Assembly (NCBI GenBank): GCA_021796055.1 | Contig: JAJYOS010000019.1 | Coordinates: 1 to 17,939 of the forward strand | Direction: 5' to 3' | Origin: Bacteroidota bacterium | GTDB lineage: Bacteria; Bacteroidota; Kryptoniia; Kryptoniales; JAKASW01 | Length of the DNA stretch: 17,939 bases | Part shown: positions 1 through 8,012 of the stretch, one piece after another | How the letters are laid out: the number at the start of each line of letters is the position of its first letter | Position numbering within the stretch: the first letter of the stretch is position 1 | Position numbers and translations under genes: made by a program | Notes under the pieces: generated by a model | The model's input: the letters and a program-made list of their open reading frames with translations, nothing else | What the model was told of the DNA's origin: nothing | Database searches by the model: none

Positions 1-318
1 GATCGGATGACCTGTCTCGTAAAACTCAAAGCCGTCGACGCCAATGTGCTTTTTGACAGACGAAGCGATGATGCCGCTAACGCGGCCCCCCAATTCTTTT
101 CTTACTTCGTGCGCCATCGCTTCGGCGGATTTACCTATGGCCACGCAACGAACACCCGATCCAGATATTAGATCTACACGACTTCCGAAAGCGTTAAGAG
201 TGCCGGAAACAAGCTGAAAGCCGTCCTTGAAAAGAGACGAAGGTCTCGCTGCGTCGACGGCGCGTTCGACAACCCTGCGGATGAGCGCTTCGACCGGGGC
301 GTCTTTCCTGGATTTCAT
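1..318 (-). CDS. Glycerate 2-kinase, DUF4147/MOFRL family (N-terminal part, runs off window)
   Basis: Only the first 106 codons are present; the gene continues past the left edge. The reading frame contains a short glycine-rich segment, VAIGKSAEAMAHEV, followed by GGRVSGIIAS and then FYETGHPI. This order (GKAAxxMA, then a GHP motif) is typical of the N-terminal DUF4147 domain of GckA/TtuD-type glycerate kinases, which phosphorylate glycerate to 2-phosphoglycerate in the cytoplasm. The start ATG at 318-316 overlaps the TGA stop of the upstream DUF2461 gene (ATGA), so translation is probably coupled and the gene is probably the third of a glyQS-DUF2461-glycerate kinase operon. The C-terminal MOFRL domain and most catalytic residues lie outside the window. 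Family assignment is confident; the substrate is inferred from the family. Confidence 0.8.
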   Translation of the reverse strand, partial: MKSRKDAPVEALIRRVVERAVDAARPSSLFKDGFQLVSGTLNAFGSRVDLISGSGVRCVAIGKSAEAMAHEVRKELGGRVSGIIASSVKKHIGVDGFEFYETGHPI

Positions 319-1103
319 TTGCTGGAGATCTTAAGTAGGCCAATCCTGCCACTATATGATTCGATATCTTTGACCGGATTATGAGAAGTTGAAAAGATGT
401 ACAATGGATACAGCCGATTGAAAATTTTCATCGCGAGTGCCAGCAGCTTGGTTGACAAGATAACAGGGTCTGATTTATCCAACTCCTTTCCGAAGATGAG
501 ATAGTCGACTCCGTTGAACTTGGCCATGTCTCGCCTCGCATTGAACTTCTCAGCTATCGGCTGAGTCCCGCTGTGAAGTTCATAAGCGGAAAACTCACTG
601 TTTATCTTGTAGCGTTTACACGCGTCCAGAAAATTCGCTCCATAGTTGGCGAGGTTTTCTTCGAACCGCCTGTGCCCATCGTTTTTTTCGTTGTTGACGA
701 AGGAACCGAGTTCGATGCCGTTTCGGTCCAGATACAGAAAAAGCTCGGAACCCCACTTCGTTTTGCCGAACCTGATGAGAAAGAAATCCTTGTATGGTTT
801 CTTCGCGAACCGCATATCCCGATTAAGTCTTACCAGAGTCCGGTTAAACTTCGGTTCCGTGTCAAAAGTTGGATCGATAAACTTAATGAAGGGCCCAATC
901 GAGTTCACGAACGCGCGCGCTGGTTGCATGAGATACTCTTCGTATTCATCTCTGTGCGAACGGAACCACGTCACGGAGTTGTGTTTGTACAGCTCAGCGA
1001 AAAACGTGAAGGTCTCCTTCCGAAAACCTTCGAAATCAGGCTGGGGGACGACCGGAGCTGATTCTCCTATTCTGCTCCCTGCCGACGGTATGGATCGTTT
1101 CAT
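315..1103 (-). CDS. DUF2461 family protein (TIGR02453-like)
   Basis: This is a 262-residue protein of a widespread family of unknown function. The family signature is visible: an N-terminal FxxFRKETFTFFAEL segment, WFRSHRDEYEE around residues 46-56, a central RLNRDMRFAKKPYKDFF stretch, and ELFLYLDRNGIELG near residues 119-132. The length is a little above the usual 220-230 residues, mainly from an extra N-terminal lead of about 20 residues. No signal peptide or membrane segment is seen, so it is probably cytosolic. The start ATG at 1103 overlaps the glyQS stop by 4 nt (ATGA) and its own stop overlaps the next gene in the same way, indicating tight translational coupling. The biochemical role is unknown; the neighbours (GlyRS and glycerate kinase) do not define it. 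Confidence 0.85.
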   Translation of the reverse strand: MKRSIPSAGSRIGESAPVVPQPDFEGFRKETFTFFAELYKHNSVTWFRSHRDEYEEYLMQPARAFVNSIGPFIKFIDPTFDTEPKFNRTLVRLNRDMRFAKKPYKDFFLIRFGKTKWGSELFLYLDRNGIELGSFVNNEKNDGHRRFEENLANYGANFLDACKRYKINSEFSAYELHSGTQPIAEKFNARRDMAKFNGVDYLIFGKELDKSDPVILSTKLLALAMKIFNRLYPLYIFSTSHNPVKDIESYSGRIGLLKISSK

Positions 1104-2578
1104 TTCCTGAGTTTGTCCGCGAGGTAGGATGAAATCTGCGATGACGTCACACGCTCCTGCTGCATTGAGTCTCTTTCTCGCACGGTCACTGTCTGGTCTT
1201 GTAGGGTTTGCGAGTCGACCGTTACGCAGAAAGGCGTTCCCACCTCATCCTGCCTCCTGTATCTTCTACCAACCGCACCGCTGTCGTCATAGAAGACACG
1301 GTATTGGAAGCGGAGGTCGTCTTCAATCTTGTGCGCGATATCCTGCATTCCGTCTCGATTCACGAGAGGAAGTATTGCAGCCTTCACAGGCGCGAGACGC
1401 GGATGGAGTTTCAACACAACGCGAGTCTCGACTTTTCCGTCCGCGGTCGGGGCTTCTTCTTCACGATAAGATCCCGTCAGGAAAGCCATGAAGGAACGGC
1501 TGGCACCAGAGGAAGTCTCGATGACAAACGGTGTGAACTTCTCCTTGCTCTCTTCATCGAAATACTTCATCGCTTTTCCGGAATACTCTTCATGTCTTGA
1601 CAGGTCGTAGTTGGTCCGGTTATGAACCCCTTCTATCTCGCCCCATCCGAACGGGAACAGGAACTCAATGTCATACGCGTCCTTGGCATAGTGCGCGAGC
1701 TTCTCCTTGGGATGTTGATGCCACCTCAGCTGTTCCTTCGACATGCCGAGACCGATGTACCAGTTCATCCGTTCGCCTCGCCAGTATTCAAACCACTCGT
1801 CGTCGCTTCCCGGCTTGACGAAGAACTGCATTTCCATCTGCTCGAACTCTCTGGTGCGGAACAGGAAGTTCTTAGTGTTGATCTCGTTTCGGAAGGCCTT
1901 CCCTATCTGCGCAATCCCGAAAGGAAGTTTCTGCCGCGACGAGGCGAGAACATTTTGGAAATTAACGAATATTCCCTGAGCCGTTTCGGGACGGAGGAAA
2001 ACCGCCGCCGAAGAGTCCTCAACGGGCCCCACAAATGTCTTGAACATTAGGTTGAATTTCCTCGCCTCGGTGAAAGTCCCTTTGTTACCGCAGTTCGGAC
2101 ATGAAATCATAGGCACAAGCTTCGCCGCCTGCTGGTCGGACTCGAGAAGCTTTGAGAACTCTTCAAGTATGAATTCGTCTTTCTGCTGGCCTCCAAACTT
2201 TTCGGGGTCCAATTCACGCAGAAGCTCCTTCTTCTTCTTCAGTGAAAGCTCGTCCAGCAGTACGTCTACCCTGTACCTCGCCTTGCACTGTTTGCAATCG
2301 ACCATCGGGTCAGTGAAGTTTTCGACATGGCCTGAAGCTTCCCAGACTCTCGGGTGCATGAGTATCGAAGCATCCACCCCCTCGATATTGTCGCGTAGCG
2401 TCATCGCTCGCCACCATTCGTCCTTTATATTTCTCAGGAGTTCGACACCCATGGGACCATAATCCCAGCAGCCGTTCAAACCGCCGTATATTTCGCTCGA
2501 CTGAAAAACATAGCCCCGCCTTTTAGCGAGTGATACAATTTTATCAAGTGTTACTTCGTTCTTGCCAGGTAATGCCAT
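1100..2578 (-). CDS. glyQS: Glycyl-tRNA synthetase, dimeric (alpha2) class II type
   Basis: Charges tRNA-Gly with glycine in the cytoplasm. The 492-residue protein is the single-chain form shared by archaea, eukaryotes and some bacteria, not the tetrameric GlyQ/GlyS form. It opens with the expected SLAKRRGYVFQSSEIYGG segment, followed by GCWDYGPMG near residues 37-44. Two Cys pairs, C95/C98 and C160/C163, could bind zinc in the inserted domain. Class II motif 2 is at FRNEI (229-233) with RTREFEQMEM after it, and motif 3 lies at SSGASRSFMAFL (356-367) with the conserved arginine R361. A C-terminal anticodon-binding domain follows from about residue 385 (VVLKLHPRLAPVKAAILPL). The start ATG at 2578 gives the expected N terminus although the Shine-Dalgarno is weak. 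It is the first gene of a minus-strand operon. Confidence 0.96.
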   Translation of the reverse strand: MALPGKNEVTLDKIVSLAKRRGYVFQSSEIYGGLNGCWDYGPMGVELLRNIKDEWWRAMTLRDNIEGVDASILMHPRVWEASGHVENFTDPMVDCKQCKARYRVDVLLDELSLKKKKELLRELDPEKFGGQQKDEFILEEFSKLLESDQQAAKLVPMISCPNCGNKGTFTEARKFNLMFKTFVGPVEDSSAAVFLRPETAQGIFVNFQNVLASSRQKLPFGIAQIGKAFRNEINTKNFLFRTREFEQMEMQFFVKPGSDDEWFEYWRGERMNWYIGLGMSKEQLRWHQHPKEKLAHYAKDAYDIEFLFPFGWGEIEGVHNRTNYDLSRHEEYSGKAMKYFDEESKEKFTPFVIETSSGASRSFMAFLTGSYREEEAPTADGKVETRVVLKLHPRLAPVKAAILPLVNRDGMQDIAHKIEDDLRFQYRVFYDDSGAVGRRYRRQDEVGTPFCVTVDSQTLQDQTVTVRERDSMQQERVTSSQISSYLADKLRK

Positions 2579-2599
2579 CTCGGATTCACTTTTTTAGTC

Positions 2600-2627
2600 A
2601 ATATATGAAATGGGGCCGAATTGACAA
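2600..2627 (-). promoter_or_regulatory. Candidate sigma70-like promoter for glyQS
   Basis: On the minus strand the sequence reads TTGTCA (2627-2622), a 16-nt spacer, then TATATT (2605-2600). This places a start site about 15 nt upstream of the glyQS ATG at 2578. It is a sequence match only; the box quality and spacing are good but not proven. Confidence 0.5.
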
Positions 2628-3018
2628 AGATAGCGAGGATGGAGCGTCGGGTTATTTTGGATAAACCTTGCTCATAAACATCGCAATATGATCCGGAGGA
2701 TCCCACGCCCTAAAAGCGATTAGGTATAAAGGCAAATGTCCCCGGCCGGCTGCCCGAAATTGGCACAAATCGAAAAGAGGAATTGGAGCATTGCAAGGAT
2801 TGCCTACAAGATTAATCGCGCGATGAGCCGAGTTCTTCATTCTTGGATGAAAGCAGCCCGCCACGAAGAGCAGGATCCGGTAAGACTTTCCCAGACTTGC
2901 GGGCCCTCTTTGGCGATTTGAGGCCGCAATTAAGCAAGCCCAATTCAACTCCAGCATGGTGTCGGGGCCTCCGGTGGTTGCGCGCGCCGATTAAAAAACT
3001 TTCTTTGCCGTCTTGACT

Positions 3019-3046
3019 TTGAAAGGTAATATTTAGCATTTTTATA
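3019..3046 (+). promoter_or_regulatory. Candidate promoter for smpB-tyrS-arginine decarboxylase
   Basis: TTGAAA (3019-3024) and TTTATA (3041-3046) are separated by 16 nt, giving a start near 3053 and a leader of about 70 nt before the smpB ATG. A Bacteroidetes-style reading (TTTG at 3004-3007, then TA-rich DNA at 3027-3034) overlaps it. The region is AT-rich, so a chance match is possible. Confidence 0.35.
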
Positions 3047-3126
3047 CGCAGTCGGGCGACGGCTGAAACTTCGGATGGTAAAAATGGGTAAGCGCCCGCA
3101 TTGCCGTCATTAAATTGAAAGGTACA

Positions 3127-3582
3127 ATGGAGCCAGAGGAAAAAACGGTAGCTCAAAATCGGCGTGCACGATTTGAGTATCAGATTGTGGAAACTACCGA
3201 GGCCGGCATTGTTCTGAAAGGAAGCGAAGTTAAGTCTGTCCGCCAGGGGAAGGTCGACATCAGCGATTGTTTTGCGTCCGTAAAGGACGGCGAGATTTGG
3301 CTGCACAATATGCATGTGGCAGCGTACCAGAATGCCGGGCCGTTCAACCACAACCCTCGAAGAACCAGAAAACTCCTACTTCACCGGCGTGAAATCAGGA
3401 AGCTTATTGGAAAGATCAGACAAAAAGGGTTGTCACTTGTTCCCATCCGGATTTATTGGAAGCACGGCCTCGCAAAAGTTGAACTTGCGGTCGCAAAAGG
3501 AAAACGTGCTTATGATAAGCGAGAGACCATCAAGCAGCGCGACCAGGAACGCGAGTACCGCCAGCGCGATTCAGACAATTGA
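3127..3582 (+). CDS. smpB: SsrA-binding protein SmpB
   Basis: Binds tmRNA and delivers it to stalled ribosomes for trans-translation. The 151-residue product has the full SmpB pattern: VAQNRRARFEYQI near the N terminus, GIVLKGSEVKSVRQGKVDISDCF (oligonucleotide-binding barrel), HNMHVAAYQNA, RTRKLLLHRREIRKL, and the basic C-terminal tail beginning KGKRAYDKRETIKQRD, which enters the ribosomal decoding path. ATG 3127 is preferred over an upstream in-frame TTG at 3115 because AAAGG at 3118-3122 sits at a good distance before it and the TTG would overlap that site. It is the first gene of a plus-strand group; tyrS follows after 48 nt. No tmRNA gene was found in the window. Confidence 0.96.
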   Translation: MEPEEKTVAQNRRARFEYQIVETTEAGIVLKGSEVKSVRQGKVDISDCFASVKDGEIWLHNMHVAAYQNAGPFNHNPRRTRKLLLHRREIRKLIGKIRQKGLSLVPIRIYWKHGLAKVELAVAKGKRAYDKRETIKQRDQEREYRQRDSDN

Positions 3583-3630
3583 CAATCAAATGCACACCCA
3601 CCACACAATCCAGGAGAGAGATAGCTAGGG

Positions 3631-4845
3631 TTGTTTCCAACACTTAACGAGCAACTGGACCACATCAAGCGGGGCACCGCAGAGATCATACCGGAAGAAG
3701 AGCTAGCCCAGAAAATTGAGAGATCAATCAAAGAGAAGACTCCTCTCAAGGTGAAACTGGGGTGCGATCCAAGCCGCCCCGACCTACACCTGGGGCATTC
3801 CGTAGTACTCAGAAAGCTCAGACAATTTCAGGACCTCGGACATACGGCTATATTGATAGTCGGTGATTTCACCGGGATGATCGGCGACCCTTCCGGCCGA
3901 AACAAGGCGAGGCCGTCGATGACACTCGACGAAACGCGGCGTAACGGTGAAACTTATTTCAAACAGGCCTCGAAGATTCTTTCCCAAGAGAGACTTCAGA
4001 TTGTCCATAATTCCGATTGGCTCGGAAAAATGACATTTGAGGATGTCATTAAGCTTGCCAGCAAATATACTGTGGCGAGAATGCTCGAGAGGGACGATTT
4101 TGAGAAGCGCTTCCGCACGCAGGAACCTATAAGTGTGCATGAATTCCTCTACCCTCTCGCGCAGGCAATGGATTCAGTCGCGATAAAGGCAGACATCGAA
4201 CTGGGCGGAACCGACCAGAAGTTTAACCTGCTCGTAGGAAGAGACATCCAGAGAGAATTCGGTTTGGAACCTCAGGTTACTCTGACGATGCCCATTCTAG
4301 TCGGAACAGACGGTGTCGAGAAGATGTCCAAGTCGCTGGGTAATTATATAGCCATCACCGACACGCCGGACGAGATGTATGGCAAGACACTCTCAATTCC
4401 AGACCGGCTCATTTATGATTACTTCTTGCTGACCACCAATATTCCTGATTCAGAACTAGCACGCATAAAGGGCGAGCTTGATTCCGGAACGGTAAATCCC
4501 CGTGATTTGAAGAGACGGTTGGCAAGAGAGATAGTATCACTTTACCACAGCCGCGACTCTGCCGCGCAGGCTGAAGAAAATTTCGACAGGGTGTTCATAC
4601 GAAAGGAAGTGCCCGACGAGATTCAGGAAGTCGTCTTGCCGAACGACGGTGGCAGCTACAATGTTTTCCAACTCCTGGTAAAACTAGGCGCGGCAAAATC
4701 GAATGGCGAGGCCCGACGCCTCGTCATGCAGGGCGGCGTCATGATCGACGGGACTAAAATCTCCGATCCAAACGCCGAGACCAATCCTGATACTCCGTTC
4801 ATTCTTAAAGTTGGAAAACGCAAATTCTACAAGATCAGACGTTGA
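3631..4845 (+). CDS. tyrS: Tyrosyl-tRNA synthetase (KMSKS-type, TyrZ-like)
   Basis: Charges tRNA-Tyr with tyrosine. The 404-residue class I synthetase shows the HIGH-like HLGH at residues 53-56, within [15 protein letters not shown]. Tyrosine-pocket and Rossmann motifs follow, including [13 protein letters not shown] (78-90) and [16 protein letters not shown] (190-205). A canonical KMSKS loop is at residues 231-235, which marks the TyrZ-like subclass rather than the KFGKT type. A C-terminal S4 RNA-binding domain spans about 344-404. The start is TTG at 3631: an in-frame TAG at 3622 excludes any longer start, and this one gives the family N terminus. The AGGAG at 3612-3616 is rather far upstream (14 nt). 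It lies between smpB and the arginine decarboxylase, with only 16 nt to the latter's probable start. Confidence 0.96.
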   Translation: MFPTLNEQLDHIKRGTAEIIPEEELAQKIERSIKEKTPLKVKLGCDPSRPDLHLGHSVVLRKLRQFQDLGHTAILIVGDFTGMIGDPSGRNKARPSMTLDETRRNGETYFKQASKILSQERLQIVHNSDWLGKMTFEDVIKLASKYTVARMLERDDFEKRFRTQEPISVHEFLYPLAQAMDSVAIKADIELGGTDQKFNLLVGRDIQREFGLEPQVTLTMPILVGTDGVEKMSKSLGNYIAITDTPDEMYGKTLSIPDRLIYDYFLLTTNIPDSELARIKGELDSGTVNPRDLKRRLAREIVSLYHSRDSAAQAEENFDRVFIRKEVPDEIQEVVLPNDGGSYNVFQLLVKLGAAKSNGEARRLVMQGGVMIDGTKISDPNAETNPDTPFILKVGKRKFYKIRR

Positions 4846-4861
4846 AAAAGGAGATGTGAAA

Positions 4862-5407
4862 TTGTATGTCCCGACAAAGATATTCTTTACAAAAGGGGTA
4901 GGCAGGCACCGCGATTACCTTCAATCGTTCGAGCTGGCCCTTCGTGACGCGAAAATAGAGAAATGCAACCTGGTCACCGTATCCAGCATTTTTCCTGCCG
5001 GCTGCAAACGCATCCCGCTCGATGACGGCATAAAGCTCCTCCAGCCCGGCCAGATTACTTTCTGCGTGATGGCAAGGAACTCTACGAACGAGCCAAACAG
5101 GCTTGTCGCGGCCTCGATCGGCGTTGCAACTCCAAATGAAACTTCCCAGTACGGTTACCTTTCGGAACACCACCCATTCGGCGAGACGGACGAAAAAGCG
5201 GGTGAGTACGCGGAAGATCTCGCCGCGACCATGCTTGCAACAACTCTTGGCATCGAATTCGATCCGAACGCGGACTGGGATGAACGCGAGAAAGTCTACA
5301 AGATGAGCGGAAAGATAGTTAGAAGCTTCAACATCACTCAATCCGCAGAAGGCGACAAGCGCGGCATCTGGACTACAGTAGTGGCCGCAGGTATACTCCT
5401 TCCCTAA
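4862..5407 (+). CDS. pdaD: Pyruvoyl-dependent arginine decarboxylase (PvlArgDC)
   Basis: Converts arginine to agmatine and CO2, the first step of an agmatine route to putrescine. The family is best known from archaea and chlamydiae (PdaD, AaxB) and occurs in some Bacteroidota/Chlorobiota. The protein begins [16 protein letters not shown]. It carries the self-processing site [12 protein letters not shown], in which cleavage between Ser41 and Ser42 should generate the pyruvoyl group at the new N terminus. [11 protein letters not shown] and the late [11 protein letters not shown] segment also fit. The start TTG at 4862 is chosen because AAGGAG at 4848-4853 lies 8 nt upstream. A TTG at 4811 inside tyrS would add 17 non-conserved residues, and GTG 4856 is too close to the ribosome site. 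It is the last gene before a terminator. Confidence 0.92.
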   Translation: MYVPTKIFFTKGVGRHRDYLQSFELALRDAKIEKCNLVTVSSIFPAGCKRIPLDDGIKLLQPGQITFCVMARNSTNEPNRLVAASIGVATPNETSQYGYLSEHHPFGETDEKAGEYAEDLAATMLATTLGIEFDPNADWDEREKVYKMSGKIVRSFNITQSAEGDKRGIWTTVVAAGILLP

Positions 5408-5441
5408 TACTTTTAGAAGTCATCAAGAAGCCAGAAATGCG

Positions 5442-5469
5442 AAGCCCCATCCAAAGGACGGGGCTTTTT
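5442..5469 (+). terminator. Rho-independent terminator after the arginine decarboxylase
   Basis: AAGCCCC (5442-5448) pairs with GGGGCTT (5460-5466), with an inner CC/GG pair around AAA, and a run of five T (5465-5469) follows on the plus strand. It lies 35 nt after the stop. On the minus strand no T-run follows the stem, so it should mainly terminate the smpB-tyrS-pdaD transcript, although the convergent atp transcript also ends nearby. Confidence 0.85.
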
Positions 5470-5513
5470 CGTTAACACTATGTGAAATCGGCGGCGGGAG
5501 AGTCAGTCGAAGT

Positions 5514-6428
5514 CTAACTTATCGAGTTAAGCGCCTCCGCGCCGGAGACAACCTCGAGGAGTTCTTTGGTGATCGCGGCTTGACGGGCTTTGTTATACTG
5601 AAGCGAAAGCGCAGAAATGAGTTCCGACGCATTTTCGCTGGCATTATCCATGGCTGCCATTCGCGCGCCTTCGCCGGCGGCGTTGCTCTCCAGGAGTATT
5701 CTCCACAATTGAAACTCCAGGTACTTGGGGATCAGCGCCTCAATTATGGAAGTCTTGCTCGGCTCGTATATATACTGTACCTCGACGTGTTTGGCATACT
5801 TCCCTTGCTTTCGCTCGGGCTCCTTAGCCTTGAGAGAGTCTTTGTGAATCGGAAGGAACCGGTCTACGACCAAGCGCTGTTGAATGACGCTCTTGAACTC
5901 GTTGTAAATCACGTCGACCCTGTCGAACTTCCCCTTTAAATAGCCATTCACAACTTCCGCCGCAAGGTTTTTAGCCGTCGTGAATTGCAAATCATGAAAA
6001 ACGCCGGAGTAATTGCCCGCGACCGGGTAGTTTCTCTTGGCGAAGTAGTCGTTCGATTTTTTTCCAACCGTAAAGAGACTCACGCGCCCGAGAGCGTATG
6101 AGTCCGCATAGTTGTTCTGGATATGCTGAACTGTGGCTTTTATGATATTTGAATTGAATGCGCCACAGAATCCGCGGTCTGCAGACACCACGATAATTGC
6201 GACACCTTTAACCGGCCTTTCCATAAGCAAGGGATTTTCATCCAGGTCCATACCGCTGGTAAGGTGATTCATGAGCTCGCTCAGTTTTCGCGAATAGGGT
6301 CTGGCCGAGAGGAGCGCACCTTGCGCCCGGCGGAGTTTAGCCGCCGCGACCATCTTCATGGCCTTGGTTATTTTCTCCGTGCTTTTGACGCCGCCGATGC
6401 GCCCTCTAATTTCGCGAAGTGTCGCCAC
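5514..6428 (-). CDS. atpG: ATP synthase F1 gamma subunit
   Basis: Central rotor shaft of F1. The 304-residue protein starts MATLREIRGRIGGVKSTEKITKAMKMVAAAKLRRAQ-like (N-terminal coiled-coil helix). It carries VVSADRGFCGAFNSNI near residue 80-95, and ends with the matching C-terminal helix (ENASELISALSLQYNKARQ, then ITKELLEVVSGAEAL). It is slightly longer than the E. coli protein (about 287 residues), with extra sequence around residues 196-218 (KDSLKAKEPERKQGKY). The start is GTG at 6428; its ribosome site AAGGAG overlaps the last codons of atpA, and only 3 nt separate the two genes. It is the last gene of the operon. atpD and atpC, which follow gamma in many bacteria, are not here. Confidence 0.96.
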   Translation of the reverse strand: MATLREIRGRIGGVKSTEKITKAMKMVAAAKLRRAQGALLSARPYSRKLSELMNHLTSGMDLDENPLLMERPVKGVAIIVVSADRGFCGAFNSNIIKATVQHIQNNYADSYALGRVSLFTVGKKSNDYFAKRNYPVAGNYSGVFHDLQFTTAKNLAAEVVNGYLKGKFDRVDVIYNEFKSVIQQRLVVDRFLPIHKDSLKAKEPERKQGKYAKHVEVQYIYEPSKTSIIEALIPKYLEFQLWRILLESNAAGEGARMAAMDNASENASELISALSLQYNKARQAAITKELLEVVSGAEALNSIS

Positions 6429-6431
6429 GTG

Positions 6432-7988
6432 TTACTCCTTGATAGATGCCTTAAAAGATGAAACGAACTCCCTCGTGATGTCGTGGAGCCTCTTGTCCGT
6501 CTCTGCGTCGATATCTTTGATGTCCGCAATCTTGTTCAGAAGATCCTGATGTTTCAACTCCATCATTTCAAGATATTCCGACTCGAATCTACGAATGCTT
6601 TCCGCGGGAAGCTCATCAAGATAGCCATTGGTTCCGGCGAATATCAATATGACCTGCTTCTCTACAGGCATCGGCATGTATTGATCCTGCTTCAGGATCT
6701 CGACAAGTCTCTGACCTCTTCTGATCTGTGCCTGTGTCACTTTGTCAAGATCCGAGCCAAACTTTATGAACGCTTCGAGAGCCCTGAACTGCGCAAGGTC
6801 CAGGCGAAGACCGCCGGCAACTTTTCTCATTGCCTTTATCTGGGCGTGGCCGCCGACACGAGAGACAGAAATGCCGACATTGATAGCCGGTCTCACACCT
6901 GAGTTAAAGAGACCCGGCTCAAGGTAGATCTGACCGTCCGTGATGGAAATAACGTTCGTCGGTATGTACGCGGACACGTCGCCCGCCTGTGTCTCGATGA
7001 TGGGAAGAGCTGTCAGGCTTCCGCCTCCTTCCGCATCGCTCAACTTGGAAGCTCTTTCCAGAAGCCTGCTGTGAAGATAAAACACGTCCCCAGGATAGGC
7101 TTCACGGCCGGGCGGTCTGCGGAGAAGCAACGAGACTTGCCTGTATGCCCAAGCGTGCTTCGACAGATCGTCGTATACTACCAGAGCATCTCTACCGCTG
7201 TCTCTGAAAAACTCCCCAAGTGTGCAGCCGGAATATGGAGCAATGAATTGCATGGGTGAAGGAACACCGGCCGTCGCGGCTACTACGGTTGTATATTCCA
7301 TCGCGCCCTCTTCATCGAGCTTCGCGACGACCTGCGCGACGGTAGAAGCCTTCTGTCCTATCGCCACATAGATGCAATAGACAGGCTTTATTCCCCTGCG
7401 CTTGGCATCCTCGGTGTGTGTATACTTCTGATTTAATATCGTGTCCACCGCAATGGCGGTCTTCCCTGTCTGACGATCGCCGATGATGAGCTCGCGTTGG
7501 CCGCGTCCGATCGGGATCATGGAATCGATCGCCTTGAGTCCCGTACTAAGCGGTTCCTTAACCGGGTTCCTGGAAATCACGCCAAGCGCCTTTCTTTCCA
7601 CCGGAAGGATCTTGTCAGTCTTTATGGCTCCCCTGCCGTCTACCGGCTGTCCCAACGGGTTGATAACACGGCCAAGCATCCCTTCGCCAACGGGCATCGA
7701 CATCACCTTCCCCGTCCGCTTGACCTGATCACCTTCCTTGACGAGCGTGTCGTCGCCAAAAAGAATACAGCCGACGTTGTCTTCCTCCAGGTTCAGCGCC
7801 ATTCCGAAAACCCCGTTCGGGAATTCGATGAGCTCGCTTGCCATTACTTTCTGCAAGCCGTAGACTCGGGCTATACCGTCTCCAACCTGTAGCACGGTCC
7901 CAACATCATATACATCGGCTTCTTTCTCGAAGCCGGAAATCTGTTTTCTCAGAATTGCCGTTATTTCGTCCGGTCTAACCTCTGGCAT
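6432..7988 (-). CDS. atpA: ATP synthase F1 alpha subunit
   Basis: Non-catalytic nucleotide-binding subunit of the F1 hexamer. The 518-residue protein has the N-terminal beta-barrel, Walker A GDRQTGKT (170-177), Walker B ALVVYDDL (268-275), [20 protein letters not shown] (290-309), and the arginine finger R377 within [10 protein letters not shown], which reaches into the catalytic site of the beta subunit. Length is standard (E. coli 513). The segment after Walker B reads SKHAWAYRQ where many bacteria have SKQAVAYRQ or SKQAQAYRQ. ATG 7988 is preceded by AGAGGATCTC, a good ribosome site. It sits 24 nt after atpH and 3 nt before atpG. The partner beta subunit is not encoded in the window. Confidence 0.98.
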   Translation of the reverse strand: MPEVRPDEITAILRKQISGFEKEADVYDVGTVLQVGDGIARVYGLQKVMASELIEFPNGVFGMALNLEEDNVGCILFGDDTLVKEGDQVKRTGKVMSMPVGEGMLGRVINPLGQPVDGRGAIKTDKILPVERKALGVISRNPVKEPLSTGLKAIDSMIPIGRGQRELIIGDRQTGKTAIAVDTILNQKYTHTEDAKRRGIKPVYCIYVAIGQKASTVAQVVAKLDEEGAMEYTTVVAATAGVPSPMQFIAPYSGCTLGEFFRDSGRDALVVYDDLSKHAWAYRQVSLLLRRPPGREAYPGDVFYLHSRLLERASKLSDAEGGGSLTALPIIETQAGDVSAYIPTNVISITDGQIYLEPGLFNSGVRPAINVGISVSRVGGHAQIKAMRKVAGGLRLDLAQFRALEAFIKFGSDLDKVTQAQIRRGQRLVEILKQDQYMPMPVEKQVILIFAGTNGYLDELPAESIRRFESEYLEMMELKHQDLLNKIADIKDIDAETDKRLHDITREFVSSFKASIKE

Positions 7989-8012
7989 GAGATCCTCTTT
8001 CGATATTCAAAT

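Larger units (their letters stand above)
2579..3126. other. 548-bp intergenic region between divergent glyQS and smpB, no supported gene
   Basis: The two ends hold promoter candidates for glyQS (minus) and smpB (plus). The roughly 390 nt between them contain no open frame with recognisable protein features. The longest, a minus-strand frame at 2652-2957, is Cys/Trp/Pro-rich with no family motif. I looked for tRNA T-loop, tmRNA, RNase P RNA and SRP RNA signatures and did not find them. A short GATCC/GGATC inverted repeat is at 2690-2702. It may be decayed sequence or hold an unrecognised small RNA. Confidence 0.5.

Noticed and set aside
2690..2702. GATCC-GGA-GGATC dyad
   Set aside because: Short and isolated, with no promoter or T-run alongside; likely chance.
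2830..2905. Possible SRP or RNase P RNA, suggested by AAGCAGCCC on the plus strand and GGGAAAGTC on the minus strand
   Set aside because: The surrounding conserved cores of these RNAs (the SRP GGAAGGNAGCAGC loop and the P RNA GAGGAAAGTCC) are absent.
2652..2957. A 101-codon minus-strand open frame in the gap between glyQS and smpB
   Set aside because: No recognisable motif, unusual Cys/Trp/Pro-rich composition, no good ribosome site, and it lies in intergenic DNA; chance frame or remnant at best.
2812..3351. A 179-codon minus-strand frame overlapping the start of smpB
   Set aside because: It is antisense to the well-conserved smpB gene and shows no family features of its own.
5442..5469. 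The hairpin as a bidirectional terminator for the atp operon
   Set aside because: The minus-strand sequence after the stem lacks a T-run, so only plus-strand termination is supported.
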